From Malus domestica (Eukaryota > Streptophyta > Magnoliopsida > Rosales > Rosaceae): DNA of 64,000 bases. Below are positions 44,866-54,627 of the stretch, piece by piece (position 1 is the first letter of the stretch; every line of letters starts with the position of its first letter). The notes beneath the pieces were generated by a model. That model was not told where the DNA came from, ran no database searches, and saw only the letters and a program-made list of their open reading frames with translations. Position numbers and translations under genes: made by a program. The stretch lies in the NCBI RefSeq assembly GCF_042453785.1, contig NC_091670.1, positions 3,100,001 to 3,164,000 of the forward strand, written 5' to 3'.

Positions 44866-44895
44866 TTGCTCCTCCTCCTCCTCCTCCTCCTCCTC
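44866..44895. repeat. (CTC)n microsatellite before unit B2
   Basis: About ten CTC repeats follow (GCT)n. The flanks CACTTTAAGCCGCC and GATCATCG are shared with the region before B1, so the two modules are duplicates with different microsatellites. Confidence 0.9.
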
Positions 44896-44917
44896 TTTAT
44901 TATAAATAATATTTCTG

Positions 44918-45000
44918 GTGATGATCTGATGGTGTCCGTAAATGTTGCCTGGCCTTTAGTGATCACTGTTTATGAAAATTTTGTTGTTGATGAGGTCTGA
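44918..45000 (+). ncRNA. Box C/D snoRNA candidate B2
   Basis: C box GTGATGA (44918-44924), CCTGG and GTGATCA inside, and D box CTGA (44997-45000), 83 nt in total. It parallels B1 (TTTCTGGTGATGATC, CACTGTTTATGAA, GTCTGAGGGCTCAAAA). The boxes are kept while spacer bases differ, which is the strongest hint that they matter. Confidence 0.4.
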
Positions 45001-45454
45001 GGGCTCAAAACTTAATTCGTCTTGGTGTCTGGTGTCTCTTGATATGTATTGGTGTTTTGCATTGCAAATTTGCAATCCAAGTGTAATTTGATGCATCCCG
45101 CATGCTGCTTGATGGTTTATGATCTTTGGTTGTAATTGTTGTAGTGAAATGAAATGAAATGAAAGCGTGTCCATATCATGCCTTTTGGTTTGATTTTTCT
45201 TTTCCTTTTTGTGCAAAGAACAGCTACTTGTCTTGTTTATGCCATTGATATTGGGAGAGGAGAGATTCAAACACGACCTCGAATGTAGGGTAAACGCTTT
45301 TTAGTTTTTTATTAAGTGTAATATTCATACGAGTGAAATGTTAAAACTATTAAATTGTGTCGTAATATTGTGTTTTCTACCTTAAAAGAAAGGGGAAGTT
45401 TGAACTAAATCAAGTGGGTAACCGTTATATGAACTGTTTCTAACTTTGTGGTTT

Positions 45455-45790
45455 AGAATTAGGGAACTTTAATTCAAAGTTTCTGATACTGTTTATTTTA
45501 ACGAAAAATCATATTTTTACACTAAAAAGTTAATATTGTATTATTTACTTTACCTTTTATTTGTTCTTATCTTTAAAATTCAAAGTTTTCAAATTATTTT
45601 ATTAGTTTTCCTTTAAAATTAGTGAACTTTAACGAAAAGCACCCGGTATTGTTCATTTTAATGAAAAACCACATTTTTTCACTAAAAAGTTAATTCAGGT
45701 ACTATTCACTTTACCCTTTATTTTGTCCTTATCATTAAAACTCAAAGTTTTCAAGTTCTTTTCATTAGTTTTCTTTTAAAATTAAGATGG
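45455..45790. repeat. Two tandem copies of a ~160-bp MITE-like unit
   Basis: AACTTTAA...AAAGT/AAAGC, TGTTTATTTTAACGAAAAA, CACTAAAAAGTTAAT, ATTTACTTTACC(T/C)TTTA, TTGTTCTTATC and AAAGTTTTCAA occur in the same order in both copies (from about 45463 and 45622). This unit is familiar to me as a common small repeat of Rosaceae. The region 45010-45455 holds nothing recognisable. Confidence 0.65.
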
Positions 45791-45998
45791 TTATAAGACT
45801 TTTAATTTTTCTTCCTATTCCTGCTTTTTCGATTTCCAATAGTCGTCCGCATGTGCGTTAGCGACAGTCAGCTCTTCATGGTTGGGAGTTCATGCAGCTA
45901 TACAACTGATAGTCACCCAGGCGCATGGACAACTACCTTAGGCTGTTCTGATATTCTTTTTTCTATCTTTGAAGTGGAAGTAGGGCAATGTCAAAGCC

Positions 45999-46187
45999 GG
46001 AAAAGGATCCTCGTCGGATTCTTTTCTTGGGGATCCTATGATCGTGGTTGTTTATCGTATATCGTACGGTCATAAATCATTTGAAATTTAAAATTATATA
46101 TAAATAATATCTAACGAAAATTGACTGCACGATGTACGATGAACGTCACAATCACGGGATCTTCGAAATTCCCGGCATCCGTTTCCG
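45999..46187. mobile_element. Mutator-type MITE 1
   Basis: Ends GGAAAAGGATCC and GGCATCCGTTTCC are inverted. Inside, TTTATCGTATATCGTACGGTCA is mirrored by GCACGATGTACGATGAACG. The flanks GTCAAAGCC (45990-45998) and GTGAAAGCC (46188-46196) form a 9-base TSD with one mismatch. Confidence 0.75.
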
Positions 46188-46199
46188 GTGAAAGCCCCC

Positions 46200-47091
46200 T
46201 TACAACTTGGATCTAGGTAAGAATGTGTCAAAAGTCAAGATACCCGGCATGGTTGACGGATAGGGGTGAATCGGCTATGGCTGCTATCTGGTTGGGGTTA
46301 AGAGAGTGTGCTTGTGTATTCAGGGCATGGCTGGCTTTGGGCTTAAGTTAATAGCAGACTTCAAATAAGAAAGAGGCCTCTGTCAGGGAGGGGGCAGTTC
46401 TCGTGAGAGCAATTTGTATGATACGGATACATTACTATAGTGGTGTCAAATGCCAACTTGTGCTATTAGCATAGCACATTAACGTGGTGGTGTCTCCATG
46501 TCGTACTTGTCCATTTCCTAAGGCTCATTCTCAATGAAACAGTTACCTTTTACCGTTCCAAATTATTATACTATGTTACTATCGACGTTGGGTTCTAAAT
46601 TTATTTTGTTTCCAGATAAAATCAGCCTTCTACATCACTTAGTCCACAAGGATTTGCAAAGATTTACAGAGTGGATATCAATCTAGTAGTATTTTTCTTC
46701 TTCATGCTATGTAGAGACTTCAAGTTCAGAACGTCTCATTCACTTATTTTAAATTGTCAATGATATTTATTCTTGACTGTTTATGTAAAAATTACTTTTG
46801 CTCCTAAACGGGTTTTAATAAAATGCTTTATAAGAAACCTGGCCAAATTTCTATTGAAAATATGAGTGCTTGAAAAAAGAAGCGTCGACAAAGTGCTTCC
46901 CCAAAAACACTAAACTATTTTTGTCATTTTGGAAGCAATCATGCAACGTAGCCTTAAATTATTGAATCCAAATGAATGATACGTGAATGACATCATCAAG
47001 AATATAAATAATTAAAAGGCATCATCAAATATTTTAAAATAAAAAAAAACAATTTGAAAGAAGAACACTAGCGAGAGTGGTACAAACGTCC
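46200..47091. other. Intergenic, no gene recognised
   Basis: No coding or RNA gene is visible between the first two Mutator-type MITEs. Confidence 0.6.
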
Positions 47092-47300
47092 GAAAGAGGA
47101 TCCTCGCCAGATCCTCTTTGTGATGATTCGGAGATCTTCCAATCACATCTGTTTTTTTGTATATCGTGCGATCAATTTTCATTATGTATAGTTTATATTC
47201 AATTTTAAATGAAAAAATTTACAATGATTTCTGATCGCACGATATACGATGAACGAATGTGATTGAAAAATTTTCAGGATCCTCACAAAGAGGATTTCTC
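47092..47300. mobile_element. Mutator-type MITE 2
   Basis: Ends GAAAGAGGATCC and GAGGATTTCTC are inverted. Inner TGTATATCGTGCGATCA pairs with TGATCGCACGATATACGATG. Flanks CAAACGTCC (47083-47091) and CACACGTCC (47301-47309) form a 9-base TSD with one mismatch. Confidence 0.78.
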
Positions 47301-47949
47301 CACACGTCCCACTCCATCCATCAAATCATTTAACAAATTGACCAATTCCAAAGAGAATCAAAAGCTCATGTTCCTCTCGAACCTCTCTTCAACTGGAAAA
47401 CTACATTTACTTGTGGTCCAAGAAACAACCAACCCATATATAATATATGAATGAAAATGAAAGCTACAATTTGTTTATCTTTGTTACCTTTTTCCCCTTC
47501 TTTAACATGTGCTTAATTGTTTGAAGTGATCAAACTTAATTATAATATTTGATTGAGTGAATGATGGGTTTCTTTCTTTGTTTAGAAATAGACACAAACA
47601 GAAGCTAACTGCGTTTCACATTTTACATTTTTGATGTGATTTTTCTAAATATTGAAACTGTATTAATTTATTTCTACAGTTTAATAATAATATTTGATTT
47701 TTTATTAAATTAATGATATAATAAGCACGCTACTGATTGAATTCATATTTAAATCACATTTGTAACACACTGATAAAGAAATCATCAATATAATGAAATA
47801 ATACACACTTATTCAGATATAAAGTATAAATGAATATAATATCAAATATAATGCAAGAAAATTGAAACTTAAACGCCTCACGTTTAAAAAGTAAAAATTG
47901 TAATTAGCCTAAAAAGAAAAAAAAAATAGTAAATATTGATTTCTTGATA

Positions 47950-48163
47950 GGAAAAGGATCCACGTTGGATCATTTTTTTAGGAATCCCGTGATCGTAATT
48001 GTTCATCGTATATCGTGCGATCATAAATTATTTTAAAATTTATAATTTATAATTAAATATAAATAGTATTTAATAAAAACTAATTGCACGATATACGATG
48101 AACAGTCATGATGATAAAATTTCTAAGATCGTTAAGAAAAGGATTCGGTGAGGATCCTTTTTC
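47950..48163. mobile_element. Mutator-type MITE 3
   Basis: Ends GGAAAAGGATCC and GGATCCTTTTTC are inverted. GTTCATCGTATATCGTGCGA pairs with GCACGATATACGATGAAC. TTCTTGATA is duplicated exactly on both sides (47941-47949 and 48164-48172). This clean 9-base TSD fixes the family as Mutator-like. Confidence 0.9.
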
Positions 48164-48837
48164 TTCTTGATACATTAGGGCACAGACATATCCCAGATTT
48201 GTTGTAAAAATGTGAGGTGTGTAAAGAGCCAAAGCATGCATATATGTATATTATATTCTGGACTGGGGGGACAACATGGTGTTTCGCAATTTAATGAGAC
48301 GGACCGGTAACTTGTGGCTGCGTATGATCATAGGTCCACCACACCACGTACACACCTATAGAAGGTTTTCAAGGGAATAGATCTCTAATTCTTTATTTAA
48401 AATAAAAATTAGTTATGTGATCCATATTACTTTAAACTTCAATAATCTAAGTTCATTTTTTAAGTTGGATCTCATAAATCATTCTTACAAAATATTAGTC
48501 AAATAATTTTTTTTAAGATATATAATTGAGTTCAAAGAAATTGACGAATACATTGTTTTATGAGAAACAAGGAATTTCATAATGATAATTAAATAGTTAA
48601 ATGATTTCGAATTAAATTGAATTTTTGCAAGAATAATCTATGAATCAAGACTTACAAAATAGACGGTTTGGATTGTTGAAGTTCGATGTGAAATATGCCT
48701 TATTATTAATACCCATTTTTACCTAAAAATGGAAATTCCTTTGAATAAAGGGGCTGCATACATATATTATGAGGAATTACATCAATAACCACAACTCGAT
48801 GAAAATGCAATAGAATTTCGAGTGAAGTTTGCTTTTT

Positions 48838-51199
48838 TGTCACAGCCCTTCCCGAAATATTGGAATATTCATTCTCGAGGACGTGAATTGATGGTTTTTC
48901 CTTTGGACAGGTTGAGTTATTTGGTGTTGTGGTGTGTATGTGATGGGAACTAAGTGATTATAATTGAACTGATCCCTAAGTTTTGGACCTAAGTGAACTA
49001 AAAAGGGATTTGGTTTTGTTTTGGTTGATTGGTGACTTTTGGACCACACACATTACACCCCACTTTCTCTCTCTCTCTCTCTCTCACCCTCCCGTACTCT
49101 CTCTCAGATTCACACACACTCTCTCTTGTACGAACGAGACCTAAAACCCTTGTAAACGTGATGGATCGAGGTGGAGAAGGGAACCATTGTGTTCGTGAGG
49201 ACCATACGAGTTCAAAGGTACCATTTTTAGGTAAGGAAACCTTCGATTTCACGTGGAAACCCTATCTCCGATTTGAACACTGTTCATGCAAACGTTAAAT
49301 CTTGTGTTTTTGGAAATTTCAAGCTCACAGAGAGCTTAAGAAGATCCTTATGAGGCTCGGAGTACTTTGTTGGAGGTTTTTGGACGTCGGGATATCGAGA
49401 TATGCAAGTTTAAAGTTTTGGCCAGAAGTTCGGGGATTCTTAGGCGAGATCCAATGGTTTTGGGAGCTTGAAATTGGTATGATTTTATTCTAAATGTTGT
49501 AAGCTTCGTTTGGGTACAAATTTCATTAAATTTGGTTGAGAAACGACGAAGATATAAGGATTTGAAAAATTCCCAGTTTTCCGGTGACAGTGACGGTCGC
49601 TGGAGTCTGAGGTTGAAGACGACGGAATATTCCGTCAATTCTGACGGAATATTCTAACACCCTCAGTTAAGTTTAACGGAATCTGTTAGGATTTAACGGA
49701 ATATTCCCTAATTGTCGTTACAGTTTCCGTCAGAGTACCCTGCGCGTGGCCGCGCGTCTTGCCGTGCACTCGTTGGTGCGTGGCGGCGCGTGGGTGGATG
49801 AAAAATTATTTTAAAAATATGGGGACGATCCTGAGATTGTGTAAGTCATTTTGGTATATTCATATACCCAATTTGAGATATGTATGAAAAGTTATTACAT
49901 AGTTTGGTATATGTGCATTAAAGTGACGTTTATATAATTGCTTCTCCTATAGGCGAGACCTATCTGAAGGACGAGCGTAGCCAGGCTAGGCATGGGGGTT
50001 ACGACCCGGCTTCATTTCAGTGAGTGGGCAGTTATTTTCAGTATATATATATACACACACCTGACGTTTTTCCCAGAAAAAGTATTTAAAGGAAATGTGA
50101 TTTAAATGCCATGCTATGCCAATGCCTATATTTTATTTTAGTATATGCATTATCATAATTATGCATATTGTCGCATGGTGCTGTGAAGGCCCAGGTAAGC
50201 TCAGGTGAGTTATGTTTTGATTATATGAATTATCAATAATGTGATATGTGATTGAATAATGTTGAGCTCATAAAACTGCATCTAGGGTGATTGTGTTTTA
50301 GCCAGAGATATGATACATGCCTGTTTATTATGTCACCTCCCGCACCATATGCTCATTTTGGATCCAATTTAGGTGCACAGTCTTGTCGTACAGACCTTAT
50401 TTATGGTTCCGACTCATAGGTGACTAGCGATTAATCGCTCGGCTATTATGTGAGAGTAGTATTGAGCATAATTATATTACACCCATTATCGTCGTACAAA
50501 CCTTTGGATTTGGTTCCGACTCTTGTGCAGTATATTGCCGTATAGATCATTGTAGTGACTCCGGCTAGATTGACTTTTGAGCTATGAATTCAGCCGTTCA
50601 GACTACCACAGGGGTTTCGGCTAACATATCATATTTCTATGAAATCATTCTTACCTGGATCGTTACTTTGTTATATTTTGGCATGGCATACATATGAATA
50701 TGATTATGTGAAGCATGATTGAAATGATATAATCACACACATATATTTATGTATATTCTTATATATTAATTTTGGGAAAAATTATACTTGTTTTACGGCG
50801 ATGGGTTAGTATATTCAAAGGAAAATAAGGTTTTCATGTAAATGTGTTTTACTGACCCACTCAACTTTGTTTTTCGCCCCTTCAGGTTTTAGTTAGCAGA
50901 GTTTGGTGGCCACGAGGAATTCAACGGTGTTCTGACAGATCCCGAAAAAGTAGGATTCACCATCTGGTGTTGTATCTTAGTAATTGTCCGACTTGACTGC
51001 AACTAGACTTTCTTATTGCTTTGAAAGTGTATTTATACACTTAAACTCTCACTAATATCCTTTCTTAATTGGGATTGTTAATCGCTTGGTTTTAAATTGT
51101 TAGTATTTCTCTTACTCTTTATCACTTCCGCTTTGCGCTTATGGCTGCGTCACTCTCACGTGACGGCCAGCACGTCTCAACTCCGGTTGGGGTGTGTCA
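48838..51199 (+). mobile_element. Solo LTR, 2362 bp
   Basis: It starts TGTCACAGCCC and ends GGTTGGGGTGTGTCA, so the termini are short inverted repeats in the usual TG...CA form. TTTTT flanks both ends (48833-48837 and 51200-51204) as a 5-base TSD, though this is low-complexity. Inside are a CT-rich leader-like part (49060-49120), GGTTACGACCCGGC and a 3' part with CACGTGACGGCCAGCACGTC. These fit gypsy-type LTRs as I remember them. No internal region or second LTR is present, so the element was reduced by recombination between its LTRs. A short tract of dispersed GACGGAATATTC motifs lies near 49620-49710. Confidence 0.8.
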
Positions 51200-51204
51200 T
51201 TTTT

Positions 51205-51596
51205 GATATTGAGTTTGAGGGTGATAGTGACCAATACTTGATGGAAGCCATGTTTTCATGACCTTCTATTAAGGTTAGAGATAAAGTAAGTACTAGTTAA
51301 TTTAACAAAAATTTAGTTGAGGCTTAACAAATCAGACAATTTCAATAGGTTGGGTGTTTGTTTGGAATGTTTAAAAAGATTGAGACCAATTTAGAATGAA
51401 ACTAAAAAGTTGAGGATTTATCCTTTATATTATCATGAAAGCTGAAATTGTTATTGTTGATCAATGTATAGCAATCATATAAAATGTAAACTAATGTACA
51501 AACTACAGTGCTTGGTTTGGGACTATTTTTTAATTTATTTATTTTATCAATTGTAAAATGGGATTTTAACTTGGGACTTCTTTTAATACTAGTTTT
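51205..51596. other. Intergenic, no gene recognised
   Basis: AT-rich DNA without exons or clear repeats. Confidence 0.5.
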
Positions 51597-51767
51597 GCCA
51601 CTTAATATTACAATCTAATAATATTCATCTTCATTTGTAAGTAATAAGTTTTTGGTTCAATTATCACCAAAAGCGAATTTGAACCATATTATTGCTATTC
51701 CATTATGAGGCTTAGTCCACTCTTCCACTCCCTTAGTGTAGTAAATATTGTTCGCTAAAAATAAAAA
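51597..51767 (+). mobile_element. Decayed tRNA-derived SINE with TSD
   Basis: It aligns by eye with the SINE at 15719. GCCACTTAATATTACAATCTAA matches GCCACTTAGTATTACGGTCTAG, and TATGAGGCTTAGTCCACTC and CCCTTAGTGTAG recur in the same order. AATACTAG is found before (51585-51592) and after (51768-51775). Box A and box B are both mutated. Confidence 0.75.
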
Positions 51768-51775
51768 AATACTAG

Positions 51776-52984
51776 CTCTTAAGTCTTGTTTAAGTTATAT
51801 ATCATAATAAAAGTGATTGAAAATGTTCATTTCAAGTATCTCATCAATTTTTATTATAACACTTAATGTACCGAATTATGTTTTCAGTACATTGAAAAAT
51901 CTTTCCAAAACTAGAACCAAAAGCACCAATAAAGTAAACATATATACTTAACTTTTAAAGGTTTCTTTTGTTTTTGTTTTTTTATAATATTTATATCCAA
52001 ACGTGGTCTTTTTCCTCTTAAATATGTTTTGAATCCTTGTTCTTGAAGTTTGGAAGCTGTTAGAAGTGGGCAATTAGCAATTTAGTATTAGTTAATTTGG
52101 AATATGCATGGCTGGCTTTTTCTTGGGGATGAGTAAAATGGGCATGTCTTTTATGATGAACTCCATCCACGGCGTTTCTAATTGTATCATGTGAAGAATA
52201 AAAGTGAAATATTCCAAGAACCAGTTGGGATGCTTTTAACTTTTCTTTCTTTAATTTAAAAGAATTTTGAGATTCGAAATTAAACTTTTTTCAGAAATAA
52301 ATGGTACAATATTATTCCACGTTTCAGTTCGAGCAGATACAAATGAAAGGTTTGGAGTTACTTGGACATGAAGCATCCACTTCTCTCGAAAAAGTAGACA
52401 AACATACTATTAAGCTCTTGTCCTTTTTATCTTTTTTCTGAAACAAAGTGATATATTTCCAACACCAACGTGGGGATAAAAAGGACCAAGTCATCGAGAA
52501 AAAATAATTGACATGACTGCGAATATGGCTAAAGCAAGGGTTAGGAAATGCCTATCAAACATGACGGTTTGGTTAGGTTTGGTGCGGTTTTCTTACACTT
52601 TAGTGAAGAAAACCAAACTAAAGCAGTTAAATTAGTTTCAAATCCATTCATGAGGAGAAACTTTAGAAAACCTAGATGAATGATACCATATAAAAATATG
52701 ACTCCTTATATTGATTTGTGCAAGCTATATTTAGGTAAGAATCCTCACTTACTATAATAAGGAATTACATTCCTATAATTCATAGGATACTCACAAAGAT
52801 ATTCCAAATTAACTCAATGATTCAATGAAATATCTTGGATCTATGTTAAATTAGTGGATAAATGTATCACTCAAATGAATTTAGTTATGATGTCAATTAG
52901 GATAGTCTTGAAACAATAAGGAATTACATTCCTATAATTCATAAGATACTCACAGAGATGATTCCGAATTAACTAAGTATACTC
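51776..52984. other. Intergenic with a short direct repeat, no gene recognised
   Basis: AATAAGGAATTACATTCCTA followed by TAATTCATA(G/A)GATACTCACA occurs at about 52757 and 52917, 160 bases apart. No gene is seen. Confidence 0.55.
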
Positions 52985-52987
52985 TAA

Positions 52988-53890
52988 GAGCAAGTCCACC
53001 GGGACTTGCTTTGCCCAGCCCCCAGCACAAAAAACAGCCTGGCCCTCAGTGAAATTGCTCTAGCCCACAAAGTTGCCTGGCACCCAGCCCATGCCAGGCA
53101 ACAGCCCAGCCCAATTTTGACAGACCAAGAAGTTGGCCTATTTGGCTGGCGCGTGCATGACAAGTGCGCCTGGGCGCGAGTAGCCGACAGGCTGCAGAGG
53201 GGCTGTCAGCCCACTTGTGTTCCGGATCCCATCGGCGACGTGGCATGCTCATAGCCGTTGGATTTCCAACGGCTAGTTTTTCTAGACCGTTGGATTTCCA
53301 ACGGTAACAAAAATTTAAATTTTACTTTTAAAATAGACCGTCCGATCACAGATCAACGGTCTACGTTAATTAACTAAATTAAAATTTATTAAAAAATACA
53401 GAAAAAATATTAAAAAATACAGAAAATTTTAAAAAATTTATTTATTTTTTCTATAAATACCTAACTCTCATCTTCCACCTTACACCACATTTCAATATTT
53501 TCTACACTTTCTACCAAAGCTTTCATATACTTTTTGTGTGAAAAAAAAATACCAAAAAGCTTGTGGTTGAAGAATAAAGTGTATTTGATGAGTTTATGTA
53601 ATTTCATTTTAGTGTGTTTTTTTTATAGTTTATTTGATGAGTATGTAATTTTATTTTAGTGTGTATTTTTTTTTAAGTTTATTTGAAATTTTATCTGAAA
53701 TTGGTTAAAAATCTTATCCAAAATAAACTTAAAAAAAAAAACACACCAAATAAATGCACTGGGTGCCAGCGCATTTTTTTAGGGGTGGAGATGCCTTGGC
53801 CTATTACTGTTCACTCCAGCCTATTACTGTTCATTTGAGTGGATAAATGCGCTGGGTGCTGGCGCAAAGTCCTTAGGGGTGGAATTGCTC
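52988..53890. mobile_element. PIF/Harbinger-type non-autonomous element, 903 bp
   Basis: Left end GAGCAAGTCCACC and the complement of the right end, GAGCAATTCCACC, match at 12 of 13 positions. TAA flanks both sides (52985-52987 and 53891-53893), the usual 3-base PIF/Harbinger TSD. The subterminal parts are rich in GCCTGGC/GGGTGCCAGCGC motifs, while the middle is AT-rich. An 82-codon frame near the left end has no recognisable domain, and there is no transposase. Confidence 0.85.
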
Positions 53891-53893
53891 TAA

Positions 53894-54509
53894 TAATTAC
53901 CTATTATTTATTTGACAAAAGGTATGTAGAATTTCAAGTGGTAATTGCACAAAACTTGAAAAGTTCAGTTACCATATTTAATTAGTTTTGTATTTTATTT
54001 TTTATTGGCACTTTCAATGCTTATTAGCAAATTGATGTTATTATTAGTTAAAGTGTCTTTTGAAGATCTGGTTAAATCTCACTTTGTCTTCTAAAAATTA
54101 AAGCGACCTACATTATTCTTTCACTGATATTTTGTGTCCTACTTTGCACTCTACAGGTAAATCTGTTAAAAATCCTTGTTAAAATATTGGCGTGACACAA
54201 ACGGAATTCATTATTCGTTGAATATTTGTAAGGTGGGTGCCATGCATGCATGAAAAAAGTAATAATAAAAACATTTTTCAAAAAGAAGTTGTTGAATACT
54301 TCACCATATTGATGTGCACGTTATTTTGTTGTTATGGCAAACAAGATTGAATTAGAATTATAGAGGGTTTGACTTCAACTGTCATTGTCCAAACACAAAG
54401 GAAGAAAATAATAGAAAATTAGTAGGAAGAGAAAAATAAATTGAAATATCTCAAGTGCCATGCTAGCTTATCTGTTTCCAATCTCCAATACGTAATAAAA
54501 AACAAAAAC
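53894..54509. other. Intergenic, no gene recognised
   Basis: AT-rich DNA between the Harbinger-type element and a decayed MITE. No exon or repeat could be supported. Confidence 0.5.
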
Positions 54510-54627
54510 AACTGTTATTAACATTTTAAAATTTTATATTTTGTACTTTTTCGAGTGCATTATTTACTCTAAATATAGAAAATTTGGAGTGTAAATTAAA
54601 ATTTTTAGAGTGCTAATAACAATTTTC
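54510..54627. mobile_element. Decayed copy of the 10197 MITE
   Basis: CAACTGTTATTAACATTTTA at the left and TTTTTAGAGTGCTAATAACA at the right mirror each other and match the ends of the hAT-type MITE at 10197-10317. The left end has lost the CACTCC core. Confidence 0.6.

Larger units (their letters stand above)
38500..45010 (+). other. Possible non-coding RNA locus with repeated C/D-like units
   Basis: After the TATA box there is a leader but no frame with recognisable protein. Instead a module recurs. It consists of a stretch with GATGGAAAACTCATTT and GAGCGGTT (39062, 40399, 41999), a CT microsatellite, GTTGAAGATGTGAA, and a block from GTGATAA to CTGA. Between modules another block ends ATCTGAGGGC (40197, about 41310). 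Linkers with GAAAACC(G/A)AAGAGCACTTT recur near 39745, 40840 and 42530. Near 44.0-45.0 kb a second pair of modules has GTGATGA...CTGA blocks. The layout suggests a tandemly amplified non-coding gene hosting small RNAs. Transcription, splicing and the small RNAs themselves are inferred, not shown. Confidence 0.4.

Noticed and set aside
53006-53254. 82-codon frame near the left end of the Harbinger-type element
   Set aside because: GC-rich transposon end with no known domain; not long enough or structured to call a gene.
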